A stretch of DNA of 64,000 nucleotides from an uncultured Acetatifactor sp. (GCA_910578215.1 CAJTPH010000001.1:88311-152310), one strand, 5' to 3'; counted from the stretch's first letter, positions 1-9,113 are shown. Notes: generated from the sequence alone by a model not told the origin. Made by a program: numbers and translations.

Positions 1-1021
1 TGTTTGTATGGGAGAAATGACACGTTAAAAATTCTTTTTTAAGCTCCAGAAGGTTTCTGATCTGCATTAATATATAAAAAAGAATTGCCCTTGCCTCAAA
101 TTCTTCCCGGCTTTGGGGAAGGCTCTGTTCCTTCATCTGCAGGAGCAGCGCCTCCAGCCTTTCCAGCAGCCCCTCCACCGTGTTTTCCCGGTGATAATCC
201 CGCTCTATCTGCCCCAGAAGCGCCGCTACCTGCAGTGCCTGCTCCGGCAGGTACTGGATTCTGACGATATTATTATATATTTCACGCAGAAGCACGCTCT
301 GTTTTTCTCTCATCTCGATGTAATCAAGCTCAAGCTGGCTGCCGGACCTTACCGCATTGTTATAGTTTGCCGCGGCGCAAATCTTTGCGGCATCCAGCGC
401 CTTCTCCAGATGCGCAAAGCACTCGGAATCATACTCCGACTTATCCTCCCTGGGCAGCCAATGGGACATGCGGCGCAGAATTTCCTTTATCTGCGCGTCG
501 GCCTCCTCCGCCAGCCTGTCAAATTTGATCTGGTTTTTATGAAGATGTAAATTCACCAGAATGCCCGTTCCGGTGCCTATCAGAAACAGCAGGGTCTCGT
601 TTGCCACCTCTCCCAAGCCCATATTCCTCTCCGTGAGAAAATGGCTGACCAGCACGGAGACATTGGCAAGCGCCTCACCCCAGCCCACGCTCAGGACAAA
701 CAGAGAAAACAGCAGCAGATATACCCCAAATGCCCATAGATTATAGCCTATCAGCCGGAAGCAGGCCGCCGAAAGCAAAAGCGCACACAAAAAGGCCAGC
801 CCTCGGTTTCCGGCGCTTTTCAAGGTTTCCCGCTTGGTATTCCGAATGCTCAGTATGGTGATAATGCCTGCGGTCGAGGAATAATTCAACCCCAGCTCTC
901 CCGCCAGCGCAATGGACAAGGCTGCGGCGACGGCAATTTTCAGGCTTTTTGTAAACTGCGCCTTCCAGTGTATTTTACGCATCCTCTGCCGTATGACAGA
1001 TTCCCCGGGAGCTTCCTTCAT
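1..1021 (-). CDS. Aromatic acid exporter family membrane protein (partial)
   Basis: The reading frame starts at ATG 1021 and stays open to the left edge, giving 340 residues without a stop, so the C-terminus is missing. The first ~150 residues hold hydrophobic segments in two groups (about residues 28-55 and 70-150, with LLLSAACFRLIGYN and LLLFSLFVLSVGWGEAL). The rest is soluble, helical and charged. This is the layout of the ArAE_1/FUSC-like (DUF939) family, in which a half-size membrane domain precedes a cytoplasmic helical domain; family members are thought to export aromatic acids or related compounds. The substrate cannot be told from sequence. It is transcribed divergently from the GH28 gene. 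Confidence 0.72.
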   Translation of the reverse strand, partial: MKEAPGESVIRQRMRKIHWKAQFTKSLKIAVAAALSIALAGELGLNYSSTAGIITILSIRNTKRETLKSAGNRGLAFLCALLLSAACFRLIGYNLWAFGVYLLLFSLFVLSVGWGEALANVSVLVSHFLTERNMGLGEVANETLLFLIGTGTGILVNLHLHKNQIKFDRLAEEADAQIKEILRRMSHWLPREDKSEYDSECFAHLEKALDAAKICAAANYNNAVRSGSQLELDYIEMREKQSVLLREIYNNIVRIQYLPEQALQVAALLGQIERDYHRENTVEGLLERLEALLLQMKEQSLPQSREEFEARAILFYILMQIRNLLELKKEFLTCHFSHTN

Positions 1022-1083
1022 CTCTTTTTTACCCTTCCGTTTTGATTAGTCTATATCCGGTCTTATCCCATTTTATCTTATTC

Positions 1084-1131
1084 TTGCCGATTTTTCAAAG
1101 TTAGAGTATAATATTTTTATCAAAAAATATT
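1084..1131 (+). promoter_or_regulatory. Promoter with overlapping palindrome upstream of the GH28 gene
   Basis: TTGCCG (1084-1089), a 17-bp spacer and TATAAT (1107-1112) form a good sigma-A promoter. A palindrome, AATATTTTT-atca-AAAAATATT (1110-1131), covers the -10 and start region and could be an operator. The leader downstream has nested stems (GCGCCGCC near 1196 pairing with GGCGGCGC near 1245) just before the GH28 ribosome site. Confidence 0.55.
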
Positions 1132-1267
1132 TTATCAAACCTTACAAAGGACAAGATTGAGAATTAAAATTTTCGATCGCGAGATTCGTGCCTGTGCGCC
1201 GCCTGCCACAATCTCGTAAGCCGCATATGGCTTTGCGCAACAGGGCGGCGCAGAGACGGAGTGAATT

Positions 1268-2533
1268 ATGGACAGGACACAAGAATTTTTCCCGGATGGG
1301 ACGCCCATTGACCAATGGTTTTACGGCACAGATGTGCCCGGGCTCGAGGAGCTGGGCAGGCAGTATGTTCTCACACAGCACAATATTCTGGACGACGGCA
1401 GGGTACACACCGCGGAGATCCAGCAGCTCATCGATACCGCGGCAGAGGAAGGCGGCGGGGTTATCGTAGTGCCTGCCGGAACCTACCTCACAGGCTCGCT
1501 TTTTTTCCGCCAGGGCGTCAATCTCTATGTGGGGGAGGGCGGTACGCTCAAGGGCAGCGACGACATTTCCGATTATAAGGTCTGCGAAACCCGCATCGAG
1601 GGCGAGACATGCCAGTACTTTGCAGCGCTGATCAATGCGGACGGGCTGGACGGCTTTACCATGTGCGGTCCCGGAACCGTCGACGGAAACGGCCTCAAGG
1701 CATGGAAGGCATTCTGGCAGCGCCGGTCCTGGAACCCCAAATGCACCAACAAGGACGAACAGCGCCCCCGCCTGGTATATATATCCAACTGTACCAATGT
1801 CATAGTTGCAGACCTCCATTTACAGAATTCCCATTTCTGGACAAACCACATTTACAAAAGCAATCATGTAAAATATTTAAACTGTAGGATTTTTGCCCCT
1901 GCCTCCCCGGTGAAGGCGCCCAGCACGGATGCCATCGACATTGACGCCTGCACGGATTTTCTGGTTAAAAACTGTTACATGGAGGTCAATGATGACGCCG
2001 TTGTCCTCAAGGGCGGAAAAGGCCCCTGGGCGGACACCGCTCCCGAAAACGGCTCCAATGAGCGTATTATCATAGAAGACTGCTCCTATGGCTTCTGCCA
2101 CGGATGCCTGCCCTGCGGCTCGGAAGCCGTACACAACCGCAATATTGTCCTGCGGCGCATTACGGTATCCTCAGGCAGCAACCTGCTCTGGCTTAAGCTG
2201 CGCCCGGATACGCCCCAGCATTACGAATATATCACGGTGGAAGACATTCAGGGTACCCTTAAGAATTTCATCAACATTAATCCCTGGACACAGTTTTATG
2301 ATCTTAAGGGACGCCAGGATAAGCCTCTGTCCGTAGCGGAGCACATAACCATGCGTAACTGCACCTGCCGCTGCCAGAAATATTTCCATGTCACCCCCAA
2401 TGAGGAGCAGTACCGGCTTTCGGACTTTACCTTTGAAAATTTACATATTACTGCCAATGAAAACGGCTTCTCTCCTGACTATATCCAAAATATGACGGTT
2501 ACTGACGTTTGTGTGGACGAAATCGGCGAGTGA
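1268..2533 (+). CDS. Glycoside hydrolase family 28 (polygalacturonase-like)
   Basis: The 421-residue product has the right-handed beta-helix pattern of GH28 pectinases. Family positions are visible: GPGTVDGNG early on, S219-T-D-A-I-D-I-D226, the paired acids N241-D-D243, and C277-H-G279 where polygalacturonases usually have GHG. KLRPDT replaces the usual RIK. These changes suggest an exo-acting or oligosaccharide-specific enzyme rather than a classical endopolygalacturonase (inference). There is no signal peptide, so it probably acts in the cytoplasm on imported oligogalacturonides. ATG 1268 follows a purine-rich site (GACGGAG). No pectin transporter lies next to it in this window. Confidence 0.85.
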   Translation: MDRTQEFFPDGTPIDQWFYGTDVPGLEELGRQYVLTQHNILDDGRVHTAEIQQLIDTAAEEGGGVIVVPAGTYLTGSLFFRQGVNLYVGEGGTLKGSDDISDYKVCETRIEGETCQYFAALINADGLDGFTMCGPGTVDGNGLKAWKAFWQRRSWNPKCTNKDEQRPRLVYISNCTNVIVADLHLQNSHFWTNHIYKSNHVKYLNCRIFAPASPVKAPSTDAIDIDACTDFLVKNCYMEVNDDAVVLKGGKGPWADTAPENGSNERIIIEDCSYGFCHGCLPCGSEAVHNRNIVLRRITVSSGSNLLWLKLRPDTPQHYEYITVEDIQGTLKNFININPWTQFYDLKGRQDKPLSVAEHITMRNCTCRCQKYFHVTPNEEQYRLSDFTFENLHITANENGFSPDYIQNMTVTDVCVDEIGE

Positions 2534-2555
2534 CCCTAAAGCATACCTTGATCTT

Positions 2556-2603
2556 CCTCCTCCGGTATTTAAAACGCACAATTTATACCGGAGGGGATTT
2601 TTT
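2556..2603 (+). terminator. Rho-independent terminator after the GH28 gene
   Basis: CCTCCGGTAT (2559-2568) pairs with ATACCGGAGG (2585-2594) across a 16-nt loop, followed by GGATTTTTT. It lies 25 bp after the GH28 stop. Confidence 0.65.
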
Positions 2604-2686
2604 ATGGAATAAAATAAAACCGGGCTATCATATTAAATAACGACCAGATCATTTTTTGATATTTTCGGCTTTTTTCGTAAAAACAC

Positions 2687-2717
2687 TTGACCTTCCACTT
2701 GATAGAGGGTTTATGGT
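2687..2717 (+). promoter_or_regulatory. MerR-type promoter with 19-bp spacer
   Basis: TTGACC (2687-2692) and TATGGT (2712-2717) are separated by 19 bp, with an imperfect dyad (ACCTTCCAC / AGAGGGT) in the spacer. Overlong spacers carrying a dyad are the hallmark of promoters remodelled by MerR-family activators. The promoter feeds directly into the merR gene at 2764, so autoregulation is likely. Confidence 0.65.
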
Positions 2718-2763
2718 TTATATGAACCAAACCAAGAGCACATTTTCAAGGAGATGCCTTCAC

Positions 2764-3405
2764 ATGAAAATCAACGAGGTGGAACAGCAGACCGGCATTG
2801 CAAAAAACAATATCCGCTTCTATGAGGACCAGGGGCTGCTCAAGCCCTCACGCTCCTCCAACGGATACCGGGACTATAGCTCCGACGACATTGAAGCTCT
2901 CAGACAGATCAAGCTTCTGAGAAAGCTGGATATCCCTCTGGAGGAGATCAAACGCCTTCTGTTGGGCGGCCTGACCCTGGAAGACTGTCTCAAAAGGCAC
3001 CTGATCATTCTGGAACGCAGGGCAAAGAATCTGGACACCGTCACAGCCTTCTGCAAAAGGCTGTTGGCGGAGGACACTGAGCTTGGCATGCTCTCCGTGG
3101 AACAGCTCCTTACGGAAATGGGCAATATGGAGGAAGGAGGCACAAGATTTATGGACTTCAAAAACAAGGATAAAAGAACGAAAAAGCGCGGAGCGCTGGT
3201 CGGCGCATTCCTGATTATTTTTTTCATGGCGCTGTTTATTGGGATCGTCCTGTGGGGCGCCTTTACATCCCCCGCATTCCCCCTAGCCGCCGTTCTGGTT
3301 CTTCTGGCAGGGCCGGTTCTGGTTATTGCCAGCATTATCTATGTTTTAAGAGAAAGATTCAAGGAAATCGAAGGAGGAGAATTATATGAAGCTTCTAAAT
3401 ATTGA
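2764..3405 (+). CDS. MerR family transcriptional regulator with C-terminal membrane segments
   Basis: Start ATG 2764 is chosen because an AAGGAG site lies just upstream and the protein then opens with MKINEVEQQTG, the normal MerR start. An upstream in-frame ATG would place the promoter inside the gene. Residues 1-70 form the winged-helix MerR domain (KNNIRFYEDQGLLKPSRSSN). A dimerisation helix follows (about 75-125), and two hydrophobic segments near residues 150-200 suggest membrane anchoring, unusual for the family. The product is 213 residues. The 3' end overlaps the ybjQ start by 20 nt, so the two are co-translated. The inducing signal is unknown. Confidence 0.85.
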   Translation: MKINEVEQQTGIAKNNIRFYEDQGLLKPSRSSNGYRDYSSDDIEALRQIKLLRKLDIPLEEIKRLLLGGLTLEDCLKRHLIILERRAKNLDTVTAFCKRLLAEDTELGMLSVEQLLTEMGNMEEGGTRFMDFKNKDKRTKKRGALVGAFLIIFFMALFIGIVLWGAFTSPAFPLAAVLVLLAGPVLVIASIIYVLRERFKEIEGGELYEASKY

Positions 3406-3703
3406 TTATGTACCCGGAAAGGAAATAGAGGCGCTTGATATTGTGAAGGGCACTGTAGTACACACAAAGAATGTGGGACGGGATTTCATGGCAGCTATGA
3501 AAACGCTTGTGGGCGGCGAACTTGTTGGCTACACCCAAATGCTCAACGAGGCAAGGCAGATAGCCATTAAGCGCATGGTAGACGAGGCCGAGGCTCTCGG
3601 CGCCGACGCGGTCATCAATATCCGCTACGGCACCTCCTCCGTCATGTCCGGCGCCGCAGAGGTCATCGCCTACGGCACCGCCGTGAAATTTTTGGCCAAA
3701 TAA
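3386..3703 (+). CDS. YbjQ family (UPF0145) putative heavy-metal-binding protein
   Basis: This 105-residue protein matches the YbjQ/UPF0145 fold: VPGKEIEALDIVKGTVVHTK, then GGELVGYTQML, ALGADAVINIRYGTS and a final VIAYGTAVKF. The family forms small oligomers of uncertain function; a metal-binding role has been proposed from structure. The start is inside the end of merR with a GGAGGAG site, so translation is coupled. Being the only partner of a MerR regulator fits a stress or metal-linked role (inference). Confidence 0.85.
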   Translation: MKLLNIDYVPGKEIEALDIVKGTVVHTKNVGRDFMAAMKTLVGGELVGYTQMLNEARQIAIKRMVDEAEALGADAVINIRYGTSSVMSGAAEVIAYGTAVKFLAK

Positions 3704-3713
3704 GCTATGTAGC

Positions 3714-4451
3714 CTAACCCTTAAGCTTTTTCAGGGCTTTCTCTGCAATCAGGCACTGGGCGTGCTCCTGCAGCAGCAGGATCTGTCTTTCGTCGGCGGT
3801 ATACAGCCCGCCGAACTCCAGCGCCTGAATGCATGCCCTGCTATAGCGTTCATATGACGCGTGCCCCTTCGCCAGATACAGGTAAAAAAGATCCTCCATC
3901 TGATAAAGAATGCTGTCCACCCTGAGATTTGACGGAAGCGCCGCTGCAAATTCCATCACCTTGCCGATGCCCGAAAAGGCGAATACCGCAACGCCCGGAC
4001 GATTCTCAGGCTGACTGCCCGCCGCCTTTTTCGCTTTTCCGGCATTATTCTCCACCGACTTTGCGGCGTCATTTCCTGCTGCGGCTTTATCAGACTGTGC
4101 ATCTCCCTCTTTTGCCCCGATCATATTTACCTTTTCCCGGGTCTTCTGCAGAAGCCGCTTCATCTCCTTCAGGCACTCTATCAATTGGTCCCCGTCCTTC
4201 ATCTCCGAATCCTTCTCGGAAAAGGTCAGTACCAGCCCCTTTTCGGGCAGCATCATAATCTGCAGGTCAAAGGCAAACCTGGGCGGCTTGTATCCGACCT
4301 CCTCCTCGGCGTGCACCATAATCTCCTGCACGATCTCCTTGGCCTTGTCGCTGCGCATTACAAAGTCCTTATAATCGATATCATACTCCTCCAGCTCCTC
4401 GTTGGACAAAAAGCACTTTACTGTTTTATCGTCTATTCTCTCTATTCTCAT
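3714..4451 (-). CDS. mecA: Adaptor protein MecA
   Basis: The 245-residue product opens with MRIERIDDKTVKCFLSNEEL and continues with the conserved N-terminal substrate-binding segment of MecA. An acidic, alanine-rich linker (about residues 120-165) precedes the C-terminal ClpC-binding domain (VFAFSGIGKVMEFA to the end). MecA hands substrates such as ComK to the ClpCP protease. ATG 4451 is preferred over an upstream ATG at 4469 because CGGAG lies ahead of it and it fits the family start. It converges on the ybjQ gene with only 10 bp between stops. Confidence 0.88.
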   Translation of the reverse strand: MRIERIDDKTVKCFLSNEELEEYDIDYKDFVMRSDKAKEIVQEIMVHAEEEVGYKPPRFAFDLQIMMLPEKGLVLTFSEKDSEMKDGDQLIECLKEMKRLLQKTREKVNMIGAKEGDAQSDKAAAGNDAAKSVENNAGKAKKAAGSQPENRPGVAVFAFSGIGKVMEFAAALPSNLRVDSILYQMEDLFYLYLAKGHASYERYSRACIQALEFGGLYTADERQILLLQEHAQCLIAEKALKKLKG

Positions 4452-4594
4452 ATCAGGCTCCGTTTCCATTGTGATCCGTCACAGTTTAAAAAGCTTCTCA
4501 ACCCTTTTATGCCTATAATATCATGATATTCATAATTTTTCAATCCTATGTGCGCTGTTAAATCGTAGCAGTTCCGCCGCTGCTTTTTTTGTGT

Positions 4595-5464
4595 TCAGCC
4601 GAAAAACAGCCGGCTTCCATACAGGACCGTAATTAAGAAATGAACTCCCAGCATGGAAAACAGATAAAGCCTGCGGCGCCGGACAAGCGCAAGACCCACG
4701 ATCACGCTTCCCGCAAGCCCCAGATTTACCAGCATTTCCATTATCCAGTCAAGCCCCGCAGCAAAGCCCTCGCCCGTAACGGGGTCAAAGCTCAGCCAGG
4801 CAAAACCGTTTTTGACGCCCTCTGTAAATTCTTTCCCCAGGGGCAGTGCCGCCAGTCCGCAGCCCAGCACCCATACCGAAAAAAATCCCAGCGCCTTCAG
4901 CCATAAGAGCCCTGCCTCAGCCTCCTCCCCCGCCTTCCACACAAGCAGGAATACAAAGACAAGCATCGAGGGATAAAGAAGCGCGGCTAACAGTACAAAG
5001 ACCGCGGCAAAAGCCTTCCTTTCCCTCCTCCAAAGCAGCTGCCCCAGCAAAAAAAGCATTACCGCCAGGGAATCTATCTGCGCCCATACGCAGCCCCTCA
5101 AAATCAATACCGGGGAAAACAGGCATCCAATATAGCAAAAAACAGGCACAAGCTCATTGCCCTTTTTGTTTTCCCCCGCCAGAAGAAGACACAGCGCCGC
5201 CGTTCCGAAATCTCCGGCCACGGAGATCCACTTTATACTGTGAACCGGCAGGGCAGGCAGATACTGCACGCCCCGGACCAGCAGATAATACAGGAAGGAC
5301 TGTACGGTGTTTTCATGGCAGTCAAAGTACGCGGCCACATTCTCCGGATTCCACCAGATAGGAATGCGCCGGATATAAAGAGCCAGCGCGGAAACCAGCA
5401 GCAGGATAAGAATATACATATGCTTTTCTATCCATTCCAAAAGCTTTCTCTCTATCCTCAGCAT
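4595..5464 (-). CDS. Multi-spanning membrane protein, GT-C glycosyltransferase-like
   Basis: The protein of 289 residues has about eight hydrophobic segments and an N-terminal amphipathic start (MLRIERKLLEWIEKH). It has W-A-Q-I-D-S in an internal loop, as do GT-C type membrane mannosyltransferase relatives. ATG 5464 has a GGAGG site and overlaps the stop of the upstream gene by 7 nt (ATGCTGA), showing tight coupling. It may be the second subunit or a partial paralogue of the upstream transferase; no catalytic motif is certain. Confidence 0.6.
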   Translation of the reverse strand: MLRIERKLLEWIEKHMYILILLLVSALALYIRRIPIWWNPENVAAYFDCHENTVQSFLYYLLVRGVQYLPALPVHSIKWISVAGDFGTAALCLLLAGENKKGNELVPVFCYIGCLFSPVLILRGCVWAQIDSLAVMLFLLGQLLWRRERKAFAAVFVLLAALLYPSMLVFVFLLVWKAGEEAEAGLLWLKALGFFSVWVLGCGLAALPLGKEFTEGVKNGFAWLSFDPVTGEGFAAGLDWIMEMLVNLGLAGSVIVGLALVRRRRLYLFSMLGVHFLITVLYGSRLFFG

Positions 5465-6657
5465 GCCCCGGCTCCTCCGTTCTTTCTGTATTCTCTGTAC
5501 AGGCTGCCAAAACAATGGGCGGAAAAATAAAAATATATGACAATATTGGCGGCGGCAAGGGCATAATAGGAAAACCTCGGCCAATCCAGAAACTGCTGCC
5601 CGATACATTGCGTGGAGACCAGAATCAGAAGCAGCGCGGGAACACGAAGCTTCTTGTCAAATACTGCGCTGACGGGCAGCAGCATTTCAGCCATGTAATT
5701 ATAGCGCTCATGCATGCACGGAAGCAGCATGGTACAGGTCATCGCCGTCCACGCCGCATACGTTATATAATCCTGTACGGCATATTTCTTCCCGCTTTTG
5801 ACAAAAAGCACCGCAAACAGCAGAAGCGCGGTAAACGTAAATGCCACAGCCACCGTGCCGAAAACATAGTACGGAGCCTCCTGAAAAAAGGTCCAGATAT
5901 TGGGATAATAATAAAACATAAAGGGATACTCCCCCATGAGACGGAAAAATTTGACGAATCCGCTGCCCCAGCCGCAGCCGCCGATAATTGCGGGAATGCA
6001 TAGAATCTCAATTGCAGCCGGAACCCATAGGAGGTTTAAAATCGAGAACCTCTTTTTATAAAAATAGGCGATAAGAATAATCGGGAGGATAAATATCGCC
6101 TGAAGCTTAAAGGTCAGCGCCGCCCCGAAGACAAACATTCCAGCCCCCGGCTTCTCCTTTACGACAACCAGATAAAAGCTCAACAGCCCCAGCGCCGTCC
6201 AGATGCCCTCGGACTGCGCCAGATAACCGCTGTTCATGACGGCCAGCGGATTACACAAAACAAGCGCATAGGCAAGCAGCCCCGTCCCATAGCGTTTCTC
6301 ACCCTCCGCTCCGTGCATCACGGTCAATGCAAGAACCCCCGCCTCCACAAAGTCAAACAGAACCGATACCAGCTTAATGCTGTACAGCGAGGGAACGGGC
6401 AAAAAGGTCAATAACAGAAGAATCGTGGCATAGGGATAATTATAATTGCCCTCATATGCCGCCAGCGCACTGATATCGCCGATCTCCTTCAATTGGTTGA
6501 ACCACGCGGAAAGGCACTGTTCATAGTCCACACCCTCGAAATTAAAACCCAGAAGCCGCAGGACCAGACCCAAAACCGAAACTGCAGCCAGCGCCGCCCC
6601 AAATTTTCTCCGCGTAATGCTTTTCAAATCCCCTACCTCCCGCCCGGTTCGGCGCAT
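5458..6657 (-). CDS. GT-C fold membrane glycosyltransferase (Gpi18-like)
   Basis: The 399-residue protein has about ten hydrophobic segments, an early acidic loop (NFEGVDYEQCLSAWFNQL) where GT-C enzymes keep catalytic acids, SGYLAQSEGIW, and the motif MHERYNYMAEM near residue 325. A similar HERY motif is seen in membrane mannosyl- and glucosyltransferases that use lipid-linked donors. It may glycosylate an envelope component; donor and acceptor are unknown. ATG 6657 follows GGGAG. A TTG at 6627 has an even better site (GGGAGGTAGGGG), so the real start may be 10 codons later. A hairpin repeat lies just upstream. Confidence 0.7.
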   Translation of the reverse strand: MRRTGREVGDLKSITRRKFGAALAAVSVLGLVLRLLGFNFEGVDYEQCLSAWFNQLKEIGDISALAAYEGNYNYPYATILLLLTFLPVPSLYSIKLVSVLFDFVEAGVLALTVMHGAEGEKRYGTGLLAYALVLCNPLAVMNSGYLAQSEGIWTALGLLSFYLVVVKEKPGAGMFVFGAALTFKLQAIFILPIILIAYFYKKRFSILNLLWVPAAIEILCIPAIIGGCGWGSGFVKFFRLMGEYPFMFYYYPNIWTFFQEAPYYVFGTVAVAFTFTALLLFAVLFVKSGKKYAVQDYITYAAWTAMTCTMLLPCMHERYNYMAEMLLPVSAVFDKKLRVPALLLILVSTQCIGQQFLDWPRFSYYALAAANIVIYFYFSAHCFGSLYREYRKNGGAGAC

Positions 6658-6668
6658 GCTTACTCCCG

Positions 6669-6699
6669 CAGGCAATGAGCCGGATTCCGCTCATGCCCC
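6669..6699. repeat. Dispersed repeat copy A (GGCAATGAGCC type) with hairpin
   Basis: The 15-mer CAGGCAATGAGCCGG (6669-6683) recurs exactly at 31589-31603, and GGCAATGAGCC also occurs at 26833. Here it forms a stem with CCGCTCATGCC (GAGcCGG-att-CCGCTC). It sits 12 nt from the start of the glycosyltransferase gene. Confidence 0.55.
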
Positions 6700-6797
6700 T
6701 GATTCCTTTTGATACCTTAATTTTACTAATTTAGCACAAAAACGCTTTACTGTCAATTTTTAATCGGATACCCCCAGGGCATTAACACGCAGTTCAA

Positions 6798-8189
6798 CTA
6801 TACGCCGTCCACCCGCTCCCCCGGCTCCCTGCCCGCGGAGGCAAACCCGCGGAACATCCTCGCCAGCACGAACAGGGCTGCCGCCGCAAGAATGATCTCC
6901 GCCGTAAACTGCGCGTAGGCAAGCCCATACAGCGGAAACAGCGCGTTTAAAATATAAAGAGCCGGTATCTCCAGCACGATCTTTCGCATCACCGCAAAGA
7001 CAAGGGATTTTTTCCCCATACCGCACGCCTGAAAAACGCCCACCGCCAGGAAATCCGTTGCAAGAAAGGGCGTCGCAAGACATAACCCCCGCATAAAGCG
7101 GGCACCGTAGCCCACAACGGCGTCATTTTTCATAAACAGGGACACCAGCCCCTCCGCGCCCAGATAATAGCCCAGGGACGTTATGCCCAGAAAGCCTACG
7201 GTCAGCTTTGCGGCAAAAACAAGCGTCTTCTTCATGCGCTCATGGTTCTTTGCAGCGTAATTATAGCTGATGAGCGGCATGATCCCCTGGGAAAGCCCCA
7301 TGGCAATATTCATGGGAATCATATTGAGCTTCTGGGAGATACCCATTGCCGCAACGGCATCCGAGGCGTACTCCGCCGTAAAGTTATTCAGAACGGTCAT
7401 GCCTGTGACATTCAACAGGTTTTGAATGGCGGCGGGAATGCCCACGCCGCAGACCCCCAGCACGATCTCCCTGCGAAAGCCCAAATATTTCGGGTTTATG
7501 CACACATAGGTGCGCTTTCTCTTGACATACAAAAGCACAAAGAAATAACCGCACGCCACACAGTTGGAAATAAAGGTCGCGCAGCCCGCTCCGGCGGCGC
7601 CCATATTCAGCCCCCAGGGCAGGATGAAAACAGGGTCCAGAATAATATTCAGGACACAGCCGCTCATGGTTCCTATGCTGGCGTGAAGCGCCGACCCCTC
7701 CGCCCGGACCAGATAGCCCATCACAACGTTAAGGATCGCCGGGGCAGCGCCGCAGCTGACCGTCCAAAACATATAGGCGGCCGTGTCGGAAAGGTTGTCC
7801 AAATCCGTGCCAAGGAGGGTCAAAAGCGGGTCCTTAAAGACCGTACAGGCAATGGCAAACAAAACCCCACTGAAAAGCGCGCTGTAAAAGCCAAAGGCAG
7901 AGCTTCTGTAGACCGTTTCATCGTCCTTTTTTCCAAGGGCACGGCTCATCATGCTGGACCCGCCCACGCCGAAAAGGTTGTTCACCGCGTTAAATGCGAG
8001 AAGCACAGGCGCGGCAAGCGTGACCGCCGCGTTTTGTACCGGATCGTTCAGCATTCCCACAAAATACGTATCTGCAAGGTTATACAGCACCATTACAAGA
8101 CAGCTGATCGTTGTGGGTACCGCCAGCTTCACCACCGCCCTGGGAACCGGCATCTCCTCAAATAATTGCGTTTTACTTGCGTCATTCAT
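6798..8189 (-). CDS. MATE family multidrug efflux transporter
   Basis: This 463-residue protein has the twelve-helix MATE layout with the repeat motifs LYNLADTYFVGML and GGSSMMSRALGKKDD in the first half and GIPAAIQNLLNVTGMTVLNN and GLSQGIMPLISYNYAAKN in the second. MATE proteins export cationic drugs or metabolites using Na+ or H+ gradients. ATG 8189 is preferred to ATG 8195 because it gives proper spacing from AGAGGT. It lies 98 bp after the HAM1-like gene in the same direction, with a hairpin between. Confidence 0.88.
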   Translation of the reverse strand: MNDASKTQLFEEMPVPRAVVKLAVPTTISCLVMVLYNLADTYFVGMLNDPVQNAAVTLAAPVLLAFNAVNNLFGVGGSSMMSRALGKKDDETVYRSSAFGFYSALFSGVLFAIACTVFKDPLLTLLGTDLDNLSDTAAYMFWTVSCGAAPAILNVVMGYLVRAEGSALHASIGTMSGCVLNIILDPVFILPWGLNMGAAGAGCATFISNCVACGYFFVLLYVKRKRTYVCINPKYLGFRREIVLGVCGVGIPAAIQNLLNVTGMTVLNNFTAEYASDAVAAMGISQKLNMIPMNIAMGLSQGIMPLISYNYAAKNHERMKKTLVFAAKLTVGFLGITSLGYYLGAEGLVSLFMKNDAVVGYGARFMRGLCLATPFLATDFLAVGVFQACGMGKKSLVFAVMRKIVLEIPALYILNALFPLYGLAYAQFTAEIILAAAALFVLARMFRGFASAGREPGERVDGV

Positions 8190-8234
8190 AACCATACCTC
8201 TTTGCGCACCTTAGCGCCCGCTTCAATCGGTAGT

Positions 8235-8262
8235 TTGAATACCTGCCTCATCGGGTATTCAA
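8235..8262 (-). terminator. Hairpin between the HAM1-like gene and the MATE gene
   Basis: TTGAATACC (8235-8243) pairs with GGTATTCAA (8254-8262). There is no clear U-tract on either strand, so it may be a weak terminator or an mRNA-processing stem. Confidence 0.35.
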
Positions 8263-8287
8263 GCCAGAATAGTGAAATGTTTTTACC

Positions 8288-8905
8288 CTAAATCATCCGG
8301 CTTTCCAGAACGCTCCGGAAAAACTCCAGAAAGCCGTCCTGCACCGCCCCCCGCTCCGCCTCTTTTTTATCCATCTCATAAAAATATTTCCCGGTCCTTA
8401 TATCCTTTGAAAGGCTGTCCAGAGGAAATCCCCTGTGCCGTATACCGGCGCAGGGTCTGGCGGTAATCAGGAAAAGCCCGCTCTCCAGTCCGGCGTCCAT
8501 TCTTTCAAATACGTGCTCCTTATCCAGCACCAGACAAACGGCATTTTTATAATATGCTTTTAAATCCCCGTACTTCTCTGCCAGACCGGCATAATAGGCG
8601 CGCATTTCCTCATCCGTGAGATATTTTCCGCCCACCGTCCGCACATGGACCCCCGGCTGTATTTCCTCCGGTACTCCCTCAAAATACAGCCCGGAATCGC
8701 AGGAAAACACCGGCCTCCCATAGGCCTCAAAATAAGCAAGCGCCTTCTGTCTGGCATTTTCCAGAGGAGTACTGCCATCCTCCGGTACTTGGGGCGGGGC
8801 CTCCTTCATATCCGTCAATCCTATTATTTCCAGATTCAGACCGGATAATCTCTCTCGCATAACCTCCAGCTTTGCCGGATTACCGGTGCCATACAGCAGC
8901 TTCAT
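8288..8905 (-). CDS. HAM1/RdgB-like non-canonical purine NTP pyrophosphatase
   Basis: The 205-residue protein starts MKLLYGTGNPAKLEVMRERL, the HAM1 family pattern (G-T-G-N-x-x-K). It continues with ENARQKALAYFEAYGRPVFSCDSGL, which carries the family's metal-binding acidic segment. The C-terminal half (RHRGFPLDSLS) is less like bacterial RdgB, so it is a divergent member. RdgB enzymes hydrolyse dITP, XTP and similar damaged nucleotides to monophosphates. ATG 8905 has a GGGAGGGAC site; an upstream ATG lacks one. Confidence 0.78.
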   Translation of the reverse strand: MKLLYGTGNPAKLEVMRERLSGLNLEIIGLTDMKEAPPQVPEDGSTPLENARQKALAYFEAYGRPVFSCDSGLYFEGVPEEIQPGVHVRTVGGKYLTDEEMRAYYAGLAEKYGDLKAYYKNAVCLVLDKEHVFERMDAGLESGLFLITARPCAGIRHRGFPLDSLSKDIRTGKYFYEMDKKEAERGAVQDGFLEFFRSVLESRMI

Positions 8906-9113
8906 GCCTGTCCCTCCCATACATTCCACCCATAGACCTCCGCCCGGCTCAGTGCCTGGACGGGGGAAGGGTCATATCTACTATACAATATTTTCCTGCC
9001 TATTTCAAGGCGTGAAGCGATACGCGCTGCCTGTAAGGACCTGCTTCCCTTCATATTCGTAGGATCTTCGCGGCGCTGCTTATTTAGCTTGCACCGTGGC
9101 ATCTGGAGCATAA

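Noticed and set aside
1142..1819. 225-codon minus-strand frame opposite the GH28 gene
   Set aside because: Shadow of a confidently identified gene; no ribosome site.
8902..9111. 69-codon minus-strand frame between the HAM1-like and acetyltransferase genes
   Set aside because: No ribosome site and no recognisable protein pattern; overlaps the start of the HAM1-like gene.
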